DNA of 64,000 nt, taken from assembly GCA_022570795.1 (NCBI GenBank), contig JAKUDP010000006.1, positions 496,001 to 560,000 of the forward strand. Reading direction: 5' to 3'. A program made the position numbers and the translations under genes. The notes under the pieces are model-generated. The model did not search any database, was not told the origin of the DNA, and saw only the letters and a list, made by a program, of their open reading frames with translations. The stretch comes from Sphaerulina vaccinii. Lineage: Eukaryota; Ascomycota; Dothideomycetes; Mycosphaerellales; Mycosphaerellaceae. Below, one piece after another: positions 20,301 through 29,711 of this stretch. Every line of letters begins with the position of its first letter. The stretch's first letter is position 1.

Positions 20301-20709
20301 CATAGCCACTCTTCTACGCAGAGGGCCTCCTAAGTCATCCGTGCGCTCTGTCAAGCTTCTTGTCCTATCAGCCATCGAACAGATGGCTTCGGCACACGCA
20401 CTTGAGGTGCAAGCCTACAGCGCTCAAGCAAACGATCTTCTGGACCAGAATGAAGAGCAGAATAAGAGACTCCTCTCGATCGGAACCCTGTTTCGCGACC
20501 AACTGCAGGACCTGAGATCACAGACACATGCCTTGCGAAACGACTACAGGGGCCTGCAAAATCAGAATACTAATCAGTCGAGCACTATTGAAAGCCTCCG
20601 GGGTGATGTGCGCGACTGCGACGCTTTGATTACCGAGCTTGAGCAGCAGAGTACAGACCAGCTTACGATGCTGAAGAGTCTCACATCGTTAGTCCAGTCA
20701 AAGCTTTGA
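17329..20709 (+). CDS. Long coiled-coil hypothetical protein with internal repeats
   Basis: One frame of about 3.4 kb. A likely 48-nt in-frame intron (17575-17622, GTGAGC...TACAG) leaves about 1,110 residues. The chain is rich in Gln, Lys, Arg, Leu and Ala with heptad character over most of its length. It includes a 20-residue tandem repeat (DIQQAQQRHDDLKKRHGTIA / DVQQAQQKHDDLKKRHATMA). The middle part carries three repeats of about 50-55 residues around TLAFAVLHRQSRRQ, TTVAVLIGHSRRQNDLL and TTVAVLLRHTTDQSHL, each followed by a GLL-containing TT-rich segment. A hydrophobic stretch VVTIHMGVFCALYVLLCLQL (about residue 350) could cross a membrane. No named domain is recognised. It could be a structural or tethering protein. 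The first Met (17329) precedes a possible hydrophobic leader; later Mets are possible starts. Confidence 0.7.
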   Translation: MPRLSHCTLLQLLCCILNPFTSQQLDANMPISGHAPRAYAVRNAGSNFFHQLMMDCAVWKSRPLPESTDMLSGAELEGKTTKVSHPLLSIRGLCLLLQARERLVQQVKALQARLKENGGRSMEHERIEDMLAKVCTANYGDNIAKLKVQQQHLDDDILNKQEQQKELDRQGDNLASKKANLLSDIQQAQQRHDDLKKRHGTIASDVQQAQQKHDDLKKRHATMAFDAQKAEARYNQAVQESDSLSTQQGNIKVLQASNDALLARNAKCVALTFVLKTRLRAKPTMDSELLASYLSMMRLNASLSTRLNVCMTLAGVFFQSARMQKQLVEIKRREARVMQGQLAEMVVEKETNRIATFHQSVRGTVVTIHMGVFCALYVLLCLQLCRQTAALDSTWKTMQGLNHQMARVRQDMNSARTAHEEQRTRYEDLVQTTTAANQTLLEQRAETTLAFAVLHRQSRRQQTSLQSKRKQLSSLTSTLTSTEGLLRMTTFRVYAHQALLEVRRRIKARLMADFVAERRQLGTTVAVLIGHSRRQNDLLELKRKDIISLKASLSTTTGLLTCTTSKVRYLTAHTRGLGTTVAVLLRHTTDQSHLIQLNRQETLQLTTSLSYATGLLNLTSSRLERHQVLVRWYRIQLATQQTQVSALSTTLSALRHTASHQASQSQVSAHKAQRMKRAASDWLAKYRESQARVSELQAQINEAAVVHASESEGQNLMIRGLLFTVMDLRRTHSISSSRCRSLALQLQAKIRRTSSTEASNMADRRGLVLLIAQMRFHVRDMQALIEVKRGLKLKDEQKIASEGYRVNMMLKQAEKQQQAYRDLATNLLTTQQALKHEEALVEQLQDECHELQDEVQSATIVEEAQRGYVTTLRGKANVSVEKASDLQQSITNLQADHVRALQSKQTYHETLSLSRLREQERMHRLAIQKLVYQRNQTKPNITVLKRMLVATLDGTWADHRLEVAALKRTHETTLERRAVETKQQLGVKQQIIATLLRRGPPKSSVRSVKLLVLSAIEQMASAHALEVQAYSAQANDLLDQNEEQNKRLLSIGTLFRDQLQDLRSQTHALRNDYRGLQNQNTNQSSTIESLRGDVRDCDALITELEQQSTDQLTMLKSLTSLVQSKL

Positions 20710-21058
20710 TGGAAGTCCAGGTCAAGAAGTGGCAGGAGACGTCTCAGAATCGCGTACTGTGGACATGTATCTCAGGCAGCAAGATGTACCCCTGCAAAGG
20801 GATAGCTATGGCAGATAGCATATCAAATCTTATGAGTGGATGAGGGCTCTTCTTTCTAACGTTCATATCTCATCTCATCACGATTAGGGCCCCTCTTGAT
20901 AGCGAGCTGTTTATCCTGCTCTCAAGCATAGAGGCTGTTGGTGGGATAGTCACTTCGGAAGGCAGGTTTGGAGAAGGAACGACCTTGCTTATAGTATCTA
21001 CATATGACGCTTCTTCACATTTCACTCTACTGCTACACGAACCTCAGACCTACGACCC
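20710..21058. other. Intergenic region between coiled-coil and Asp-tract genes
   Basis: No coding content. GCAGATAGCATATCAAATC-type AT-richer sequence follows the stop and probably contains the 3' end of the upstream transcript. The promoter of the next gene should lie at its right end, but no clear TATA box was identified. Confidence 0.35.
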
Positions 21059-22297
21059 ATGTCGATGGCGGGAGACAAGCAACAATTCCTAGACCGGGAC
21101 GCAGTACGGAGACGAGCTGCAAAACAAAAAGCAGACTTCACCAAACTATACGACGATTTGATGAGAGACGTCAAGAGTATCGACTTCACATCGGTACGTT
21201 CCATCCCCAGTGAGCTGGCAGTCACTATGGCAAGAAGCCAAGCGCTGTTTTACTATACGGTTTCCAGAAACATACCAGGAACATCTGGCTGACCATGAGG
21301 CTACGAACTCCCAGATTGAAGACCTCGATCACAGCAGCCCCAAACAGAATGTCGACTCCATGCGTGTTGCCACACAACTGAAGACCCCTGCAGTGACCAA
21401 AACTACTCTTCAAACGGCATTCGATCACCCAGAGTCGATGAGCACCGGCGATGTTAACGAACCCATGGAAGTCGATGGTGCGATAGTCATTGACGATGAC
21501 GACGACGACGACGACGACGACGACGATGATGACTCCGCGCCTACAAAAGCCCCGCCAAAAGCAGTGAAGGCCCCTCCAACGGTGAAGGCCCCTCCAATGG
21601 TGAAAGCCCCTCCAACGGTGAAAGCCCCTCCAAAAGCAGCGAATGCCGCTTCAAGAGGCATCCGGCCTACACGAGTCGAGAAGATCAGAAAGCCAACACC
21701 CCGCAGTCGCACTCTGACTCCTACAGTGGCGAGTACACTGAAGGCGGCCTCCAGAATGAGTACCCCCAGTGATGATATGCCTCAGTCACAGACACAACAG
21801 ACTGGGTAAGTTTTGCAACCCTCCAGGTGTGATAGTTACTAACTCATCTCGACAGCGTGCGACCCTACAAAGTGCAGGGCCTCGTTTCCGAAGGGACTGC
21901 CACTGTTACGATTCAGATTAACGAGATACCGAGGACTATTGTCGATGAATTGAATCGTATGTAACTCCATCCCCCTCCAACAACCGCGAGAACCAGCTCA
22001 AAGAGCGACCGCCCATAATGGAAGTCTGCGATCTCAGAGATATATGCTTACTTTGGATTTCGGCGCTCTAGATCTTGTTACAGAGCTTACCCATTTGAAC
22101 CCCCAATGGATGAACAAGCCTTACGTCAACAAATGCCTCCGCTTGGCTATCAAAAGCAGCCAAACGACATTCAAATGGTCTGGCATGAGGGAGAATGCCT
22201 CCTGCTAAACCTGTGCCAATACTCGGAGGCTTTGTGTGAGATAGGATCCACAAACGAGTACTCTCAGTGTGGCGGCGTTGCCAGTGGAAGTCTTTGA
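21059..22297 (+). CDS. Hypothetical protein with Asp tract and VKAPPT repeats
   Basis: A four-exon model keeps one frame of about 340 aa: 21059-21193, 21279-21805, 21856-21956, 22038-22297. Intron 2 has GTAAGT and a classic TACTAAC branch. Intron 3 (GTATGT...CTCAG) is optional; without it translation stops at 21964. Exon 1 encodes MAGDKQQFLDRDAVRRRAAK, a basic helix. Exon 2 holds a run of about 14 Asp at 21,495-21,535 and four 18-nt units giving VKAPPT/VKAPPM, then a basic Ser/Thr/Pro segment. Exon 3 reads YKVQGLVSEGTATVTIQINE. The acidic tract and basic tails suggest a nuclear or chromatin-associated protein (inference). No family recognised. Confidence 0.55.
21490..21640 (+). repeat. Coding trinucleotide (GAY) tract and 18-bp minisatellite
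   Basis: A GAC/GAT run encodes poly-Asp and is followed by about four copies of an 18-bp unit based on GTGAAGGCCCCTCCAACG. Both stay in frame within the 21,059 gene, so length changes would add or remove whole codons. Confidence 0.85.
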
Positions 22298-22771
22298 AGA
22301 AGAGGCGGCACCAGCTATAGAGAGCGAAGCACGATGGGTCCGACAGCCGAGCGACCCGCGCCTCAAGACTCCAAAAGACATCTGGCGGTGAAGACGAGAG
22401 GTCTACGAACAAGTGCGACAATTTTGAGGGGCGGCTGCGATCCTATCTTGATGTGGTTGTATGTTTTGCAGGGGTACATTATTTATTGACCAGGCAGGTC
22501 TAATAGTTGCTTCAAGGCTTCGAGCAGGGACACATTTTGGAGGGGTGCATTCTCGAGGGGTGCACATCGATATCTTGATACCCACATTGCCACCAACAAG
22601 GGCATCCTTCTGTTCACTCTTTTTGTGGTCCGCGCATTTTTGGTCCGTGCACAGCACATCATATATGCTCAAGACTCGAATCTTCTTCATCAACAAACAA
22701 ACATCAACATCAACCCTACTACTCGCCTTCGCATTGAAACTCTACTCAACACATCAGCAATAGCAGACCAC
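22298..22771. other. Intergenic region with short repeated GAGGGGTGCA motifs
   Basis: Upstream of the SNF2-type gene. Variants of GAGGGG(T/C)G(G)C occur near 22428, 22548 and 22556; the first and last are each followed by a CGAT..ATCTTGAT-like segment. A GGTCCGYGCA motif is repeated near 22628 and 22643. These could be promoter elements or relics of a duplication. No gene is seen. Confidence 0.35.
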
Positions 22772-25523
22772 ATGGACGAGGACGAGGATGAGCGGCGCTA
22801 TGAGCGCTACTGCTCAGCACATGATGAGTGGAGTTCACTGGATTTTGATGAGGTGCCCGAAATCCCGCCGGATCCTGACCTAGATGAGGTGGACTTCTAT
22901 GTGCAAGACGTACCTCTAACAGGATGGCTGGATAACAAAGCAGCCGCATCAGAGATCGAATTCCAGCGGCTGCACTCCGTGTTCATGAATCAAGAGTATC
23001 GTGGAAGACCAGCAGGCTCTTTCTTGGAGAAACCAGAAGAGCCGCAGAGTCGAGACCTCACAGCCTACATCAAGCACCTCAAGAAAAAATGCTCGATTGA
23101 CCAGGATCCTATACTTGAGCCTGGTGCCGACGTGGCAGCTGATATGTTTGATGTCTCAGAGGCTGAAGCAGATGTCCCCATTATCGGAGGCGACATTCTT
23201 GATGAGCTGGCCCCTATTGTTGGCCCAGCTCGAGCAGAGAAGAAGAAGCTAGCAGCTGTGAGCCCAGAGGATGACGAGCGGCTCAAGGCTTTCTTGTTAG
23301 AGGCGAGGCCTTTGATCACAGAGGGTATCTCGAATGTCCGCTTGAATCATGTGAAAACAAATCGTGCTATTCCGGACGAACTCGTTGAAGGTCTCGAGCC
23401 TGAAGTTGATCCGGAACACCCCAATCAATTAGTGTTTCGCCTCGAAGGCTATCAGCGAGAAGCCATTGGAAGATGGGAATACCAGATCGAGCATGAGGGG
23501 GGTGTGCTTCTTGCGGATGACATGGGCCTGGGAAAGACAGCAGTCGCGGTTGCAGCCATACTTCGAGCACGCAACAAAGCTCGACGGCAAGGCAGGCATG
23601 CTCTCTTCATCGCAACTATGCCTGCATCACTCATGCATAACTGGCAGACTGAGCTAAAGAGAGCCCCCGATCTCAAGGTGCTCGATATGAGCCAAGGTGT
23701 GAAGAACATACGAGCTCATGAAATCCAGATCAACTACGACGTTGTTCTTGTCTCGCACTCTATGCTGGGCATAATGCACGGCAGACATTTTCTCAAGTTT
23801 AAGCATTGGCAAGCGATAAAGGAGGGGTTTGTATCCGACGTAAAGGACTTGCTGGGTGATAATTTGTGGATGGGAGAAGAGCAGAGGCACAGCGAATGCG
23901 TGTTCTCTCTGGAAGCTGAGCAGTTCATCGTCGACGAGGCTCATGGGGCCCGCAATCCCAGCACTGGCCTCGCTCGTGCGCTCAAGTCGATCAAGGCACG
24001 TCACAGGGTGGCACTTACGGGTACTCCATTGCAGAACGGTCTTGGAGATCTCGGCACGCTCCTTTGTTTCTTGGAGATCAGGCCTTTTTGTGTGCCTGCA
24101 TTATTTCGAGCCTGCTTTACCAGGAAGCGAACTTCTGGCAGGCGTACAGCGGCCACGAAGGCCCTTGCTATGTCCAATGATGCTGTCTTAGGCGCCGTGA
24201 GATCGGCTGTGGCGATTCGCCGAACCAAGGACTCGATATATGAGAACAAAAGAATTCTCAATGTCGAGGATTGGGGGGAGCATGCTCTGCATGTTCACCT
24301 TAGCGAGAAGGCTCAGGAGTATCAAGTCAGGACGCAAGACATGTGGGACCCTGTTTTCAGGGAGGGGATAGCGAGAATGCGCTTAGAGGACCCTGACCGA
24401 GCGGCTGCCATCTTGCCGACGAGAGAGGAGGGTCCTGCCCAACAGTTACGCGACATCCTACTTTGCCGCATGCATGTCCTACACCATGACCTCGAGCACG
24501 CCAAGTATGGTGACTACGGCCTAGAGGATGTTCATAAAGTGAAGGCTGGTGATTCAGCAGCCTACGATGTAGATGTCGACGAGGTCATAGCCAACGATCC
24601 CGAAGAAGAAGTGCTTCGACAGCAAGAGAATTTACGACGTGAGAAAGCAGCTACCGCACGCCGTGACAAGGAGCTCGACAGGGAGACTAGGAGAAAGCTG
24701 AAAGCACGCCGTAAAAAGTGGCTTGCTCAGTTCAGCAAGAGAGGCAGCAGAAGATCAAGAAACAAGTGGAGATCCGACCGCCTCTATGCAGTAGTGGAGC
24801 TGATTATCAAGCTTTACGAGAAGCGAGAGAGGGAAGCAGCCATGCAACCTACTGAGCGAGCGAGGAAGAAGTACCTGGCCGAGCACAAGGCTTTGGTGTA
24901 CTGCGAGTTTTTGTCTGCCCTGGATCTTGCTGCGATCGGCTTGAATCAGCTACGACCCGACATTCAGGAGCTCCGATTCGATGGGTCTTGTACAAAGGCG
25001 GACAGAGAGAAGTCTAAAGAGAAGTTTGAGGAGGTAGGCAAAGGCTGGGACACTATGGACATTGAGCAAGAAGAGGCCTGCATAGAGGAGCCAGACGATG
25101 CATTCGTCATGTTTGTGACGAACAAAGCAGGATACGAAGGCCACAACTTTGTGCATGCTACGGATGTGCTTATTCTTTCGCCCTGCTGGAACCCGTCAGT
25201 CGAAGACCAGATCTGCTGCCGCCTGGCGCGAAAAGGACAGCTAAGTAAGGTTACGGTGCATCGATTCTATACCGAGCTGAGCATCGAGCAAAGAATCAGG
25301 ATGCTACAGCGGATGAAGCGTGCTCAAGTCGTTCGAGTCCTTAGCGACCAATACCTCTGGAAGCACCGAAAACACTTGCTGCGTGCAAGTGACGATGTCC
25401 TGCTGCAAATGGTGAGTGGAACCTCTTGTGATGGGAAGTCCGTGATGAGGGCATGCTAACATGTTCTAGATTGGCTATGAGCGAGCTAAGAAGGCCCTTG
25501 CACGTGGGGAGTTTGTTGTTTGA
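22772..25523 (+). CDS. Divergent SNF2-family DNA-dependent ATPase/helicase-like protein
   Basis: Two exons, 22772-25411 and 25470-25523, give 897 aa. The 58-nt intron has GTGAGT, branch GCTAAC and TCTAG. The start MDEDEDERRYERYC was chosen over earlier in-frame codons because the upstream part looks like leader. Helicase motifs in order: GVLLADDMGLGKTAVAVAAI (about residue 248), VDEAHGARNP (about 387), ALTGTPLQNGLGDL (about 414), NKAGYEGHNF (about 786) and EDQICCRLARKGQ (about 812). Walker A reads DDMGLGKT rather than the usual DEMGLGKT. Motif VI reads RLARKGQ rather than the common R..RIGQ. A charged coiled-coil-like insert (about 610-690) separates the lobes. The family remodels chromatin or DNA-protein complexes in the nucleus. 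No accessory bromodomain, RING or chromodomain is visible. The subfamily is unclear. Confidence 0.82.
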
Positions 25524-26112
25524 GGAGGCTAAGGGATAGACTGCCTATCTTGGACCATCCTTCGAAGAGAGTTGCATTTGCGAGCAGTGCTGGTAAGGAG
25601 GCCTCCGTCCGAGCCTAAACACAATTGTGTTAGTAGTCCCGGGATAGCAGCACTGCTTTGAGACAATGAATAAGCGAATTCATGATAGGGGGCGTGCAAC
25701 GACAGAGTCCGTAGGTAGCAATCCACAAAAGTTCGATGCAGTTGCAGGATAGGAGGGGTCTTTCCTCTCTAGACATAAGATGAAACCTTGAGATTGTAAG
25801 CAATTACAGGATGGCAGGGCTGCTAATATGCAACGCGACAGAACCAGTGGGCCGAAATTAAAGGGGGTTTCCATTTCATGATTGTGCATTGTGGTGCTTC
25901 GAGATAGGGGGCCCCCTTTCCAGAAAAGTCGGAGATGTCAAGTGACTTTTCCGCAAAGATATTATCTATACTCTCTCAACCAGGGAAGTCTCAGTCCAAG
26001 AACAAGGGGAGCGGACACTCTCAACGTTGTCAACTCTGACCTCCTGGCCGGCAAGACTAAACTGTTTACATTCCAACCTATTCAACGCAGTCCTGCACTC
26101 CATCGATCCGCA
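25524..26112. other. Intergenic region between SNF2 gene and basic protein
   Basis: No gene. Contains a perfect 10-bp palindrome GGGGGCCCCC at 25,906-25,915 and a 30-bp segment (25,844-25,874) weakly repeated at 26,770-26,800. The reading frame that opens upstream of 26,113 on the plus strand has no support as coding. Confidence 0.35.
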
Positions 26113-26759
26113 ATGCCCTTGTCACGACCACCGAAACGAAAAGACTCTGCTATCTCTTTCAGTCAGAGGCGACTTGTCCGTCACCACACGGCACCAGCTC
26201 GACTTCCAGGTGGTCCGACTATTCCAGGCGAGATTCTGCGACAGCGATACGTCAAATACATGGACGACTCTCGCAGTCCGTTAGCTTCCCACGGACGCCA
26301 GCAACCAAGCCATCACAGATCACCTGCTAGCAGCCAGGAAGAGCAGCAGCAGCTCCCGAGCTCACCACTCGCAAGCTCCCAGTCGTACCTTGCTTCAACT
26401 CCAGCACCCAACCCAGCTGGTCCTCGTCCTAAGCAGAGACGAGACTTTCCATACGTGCTAATGGTTTCATCACCACGGCCCTCATACTCACCTCCTCGAC
26501 ACTCCACTGCAACAAGTCAGGTAAGTAGCAAAGGGGACCAGACTACTGCTTACAGATCGCGGCTAACTCTAGCATTCAGAGTATTGCTGATTTCAATGCC
26601 GCTTTGGGTATGAACATTGCTCGACGGCCTCGAAAGCCACGCAAGGATGCTCTTCCAGCAGAGGGATCCAGCTGTCATGCTGTGCTCAACACCGATCAGA
26701 CACCAGCTATCGAGAAGTCCTCGTTGTTGACAGACAACAAGAAGGGGGCCCAGCAATAA
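26113..26759 (+). CDS. Small basic Ser/Pro/Arg-rich hypothetical protein
   Basis: Exons 26113-26520 and 26580-26759 join in phase to give 195 aa. The 59-nt intron has GTAAGT, branch CTAAC and TTCAG. The N-terminus MPLSRPPKRKDSAISFSQRR and later RRPRKPRKDA look like nuclear localisation signals. The middle is low-complexity Ser/Pro/Gln, probably disordered. I recognise no family. It lies between the SNF2-type gene and the convergent 27,237 gene; all three are unfamiliar, and the cluster abuts the RIP-affected block. The clean intron supports a transcribed gene, though low complexity makes conservation hard to judge. Confidence 0.55.
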
Positions 26760-27236
26760 TGACATACGCCCAGTGGACCGAACCGTTTAAGGGGCTCCAT
26801 ATGTTGTGGCTTGGGCAACGCATGCAGGGAGCTAGATAGGCAGGCTGCAAAGGGTGACAGGAGGACAAGTTAGATTGGAGGGTACCTCTTCTTTGAGCAT
26901 TGTAGGAACTGGAGGCGGGATAGAGTCGTTCATTCTCCCTGGTCTTGGTCAAAGGGTTGACATGAGTGTCAAGAAGATTGATGAATTTTTCGATCACAAT
27001 GAACAGGTATCTCTGAGTCACTTCTTATGCTGTTCAACTAAGCTGTCCGGAGACTGATTGTCGTAGTCAGCAATGAATCATCAGAGATGCCTGGAGCGAG
27101 CGAAGGATTGGGAGTCCTGTTCACTCACCTTAAGCAAGTTTTCAAATCAGCTACGTCCTCGCTGAGCCAGTATTCTTTGGATGCCCACATCCACCGTCAC
27201 CTTGAAGCCCACACTATCCGGGCCTGCGACAATAGC
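26760..27236. other. Convergent intergenic region
   Basis: Lies between the stops of the 26,113 (+) and 27,237 (-) genes. Short plus-strand frames (26,854-27,057 and 27,087 onward) have no recognisable features, and the latter overlaps the minus-strand gene. Nothing else is seen. Confidence 0.35.
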
Positions 27237-29711
27237 TCAAAACTCAAGTTCGTCCACCAAGGCTCCATCGTCTCCACCCATCTGCTTCGACATCTCAGAT
27301 ACCATCTTCGAAGCAGTAGAAAGCACTGTCAAGTCTTGTACAGCATCCTCTCGCTCGGCGGCTTCGAGCTGCGACAACAGATCCTGCAGCTGATCGACAC
27401 TCATGCTCGCGATGGGGTCATTCACGTCTGGCTCAGTATTGGCAGTCGTGTGCTCCGCCTCCACAATGGCCCCTCCCTTCAGCTTCTTTGGGGTAGGCTG
27501 ACTCAAGGCATCGTGTCTTGCACGCTCCTTTTCATGTGTCTTGATTGAGCCCATGTGCTCCACTGCCCACTGTTTTGCCTGCTCCCATGCGAGCGCGGAG
27601 CACTTGTAGCCGGAACGAACACTGATTCCAGCAGGATAGAAACTGAAGCCTCCTCCGTTGCCAATGTACCCTTCGTTGAGTCGAGTGAATAGGATTTCCG
27701 CGATCGTGACATGGTCCTGTGCCACGCAAGAGTGGATGACATACTGCTTGATGCGATACTGCTTGCCAGGACACTGGCGCCCGAGGATAGCTTCGTACAG
27801 GTTCATGAGAAAGTTTGAGCCATTATGATTGTAGTGATCTGCCAGCCTAGCGATGTCGATAGAGTAGCCGATCTCGAGGAGGGCGACATTTAGAGGAAGG
27901 TCTCTGAGGGCCTCTGGTATTTTGTGGAGGCGGGCTCTTAGCTGGGCGAAGAATGCGTGAGCACGACTAGGGCGCTTGGTGCTTCGCTTGTACCTTGCGT
28001 TGAAGAAGTATCGCTGATAGCCAGGGGTGAGGTTGGCTCTGTGAGAGATTGGTCGAATCCAGGAGTCAATACTCCTCACCAGATCGCGGTCCTTGTCGCT
28101 TTCGTATTTCTCTGCAGTATTAGTGGCGACGAGAAGCTCGTTGGGTGTAGGTGCATCGCCTCTGCCATCGACCAACTCGTTTAGATAGACGAAAGGGTGT
28201 CTGTCGCCTTTCGCTCGTGCCATTAACATGTCCAAAGCTCTCTTGAACTCTTTATCGGCTCGATACAACTTCGTCCAGCCCCCGTTAATGCAGGCCTCGA
28301 CTACTTTTGGATGAGTTGCGGCCAGAATTGCATACCCTAAAATTTGTATCAGCACAGAAGCAAGAGGGTGTGCAGGTGCAGGCCTCTTCGCGATAAGGTG
28401 GTCTCTGAGGGCCACTTGGGATTCTTCGTGGGGTCTGCCTGGATATCTAGTGACTTGGTTGCTGCGTGTGGACAGAGATGTTTTCGTGGGCCCAGAGCAC
28501 GGTGTCCGATGCTTGATTCCTTGTCGCGAAGAGGCCTTCATAAAGACAGGTACCATACCATGAGTGTATATTAAGCCAGGGGTCACGCCCATGAGGGTGG
28601 AGAAAACTTGGTTCTCTTTTTGCAGGGCAGCCTCCGCCAGTTTGTAGAGGCCTTCATTCTCGTAAGTCTGCTTGTTGTGCGAGCGAGCCTGGTCCACTTG
28701 ACTTGCGCCAGAGCTAGAACCGAAGCCATCGATTATTGCCCGTTGATCTCGTAGAATAGCAAGATGATCGCTTTGTGCAGGGTCAAATATTGGATACAGC
28801 TTCTTTGGCGGCTTCTGTGGCTGGTGATGCGGAGAAACTTTGCCCGTGATGGACGCCCTCTGAAAAGAGTGAATCAGCACTCTTCTCCAGTTTCAGCCAA
28901 GCAGCTTTGCGGCGCTCCGGACGGCACTAGCGTGCCTCAGCCATTGCAGGCACGCGGAGATGCGGGGCTCGGAGAAGGGGACAGATCGAAATGTAGTTGA
29001 GCTTGGATAATATTACTTACCTGTTGCAGGTCTTCCTCTGCATATTGGCTGCTGATGCCATCGGAGAATAGCTTCTCACGCTCCTGGTCAGATATGTGAG
29101 GGCCTGCAAAAATGAGCAAGTATCTTCCGAAAACGCGAATCGCATGGGACCTGCTCACCTCGCAGAAGTTCTTCGGGGTCCGGCATCGGTGCGAATAGCT
29201 CGAACACAGTAACAGTGTCAGGAAGAGTTAAGGGGGCATCGTTGGCATCGCTCCCCTCGGACTCTGGTGCTGATAGCAGGCCAGGTTCTGCTGCTTCTTC
29301 GCTGAGTGTTATGTTATCACCATCTGACTCTTCGCCGCATGCCTCTGCTGGTAGACCTTCAGCAACTGCTGCAATCTGTGACAGCTGGAACTGTAGCTGT
29401 ATCTGCTGTGCCTGCGAAAGCGGAGGCATGACAGACTGGTCGGTAGGGCGCTTATCGGGGCTCTCTTCTTGTTGTGATAGCCACAGCTGGGCTCGCTCTT
29501 GTAATGTGTATTTGGTAGCCTCGAACTCATCGGTAATAGTCCCTAGTCGCTGCGTCGTAGAGACACGGGTCTCAGGCTTGGGAGCACTTTCAGTCTCATC
29601 CTAGCAAGAAATCTGTTCATCTTCATCGCTCGCCCACGAAGCGCCCCACGGCTTCCGCTTCTTCTTACTCCAGGGAATAATATCTCTTCTATTACAGCTT
29701 GGAGGCAACAT
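27237..29711 (-). CDS. Hypothetical protein at the RIP boundary, 5' end carries an in-frame stop
   Basis: Three minus-strand exons: about 29711-29159, 29103-29021 and 28859-27237. Introns are 29158-29104 (GTGAGC...TGCAG) and 29020-28860 (GTAAGT...TTCAG). All phases agree. Exon 3 encodes about 540 aa, including LYPIFDPAQSDHLAIL, YENEGLYKLAEAALQKENQV, PLASVLIQILGYAILAATHP and a C-terminal helix DQLQDLLSQLEAAEREDAVQ. Exon 1 contains a Gln/Glu-rich helix (LSQAQQIQLQFQLSQIAA). From the ATG at 29711 the frame gives MLPPSCNRRDIIPWSKKKRK, an SV40-like nuclear signal, and an acidic stretch. It then meets TAG at 29603-29601 and continues open. Either translation starts at the later ATG (29429) or a CAG became TAG by RIP at the AT-rich border. 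Family not recognised. Confidence 0.55.

Noticed and set aside
25844..26800. Weak direct repeat (CCAGTGGRCCGAA... at 25,844 and 26,770) flanking the small basic gene, suggestive of a mobile unit
   Set aside because: Only about 30 bp with several mismatches, no inverted ends or target duplication; could be chance.
29595..29665. A 68-nt intron (GTAAGA donor, TTGCTAG acceptor) removing the TAG at 29603-29601
   Set aside because: The splice sites look acceptable but the phases do not match (phase 1 into phase 0), so it would shift the frame.
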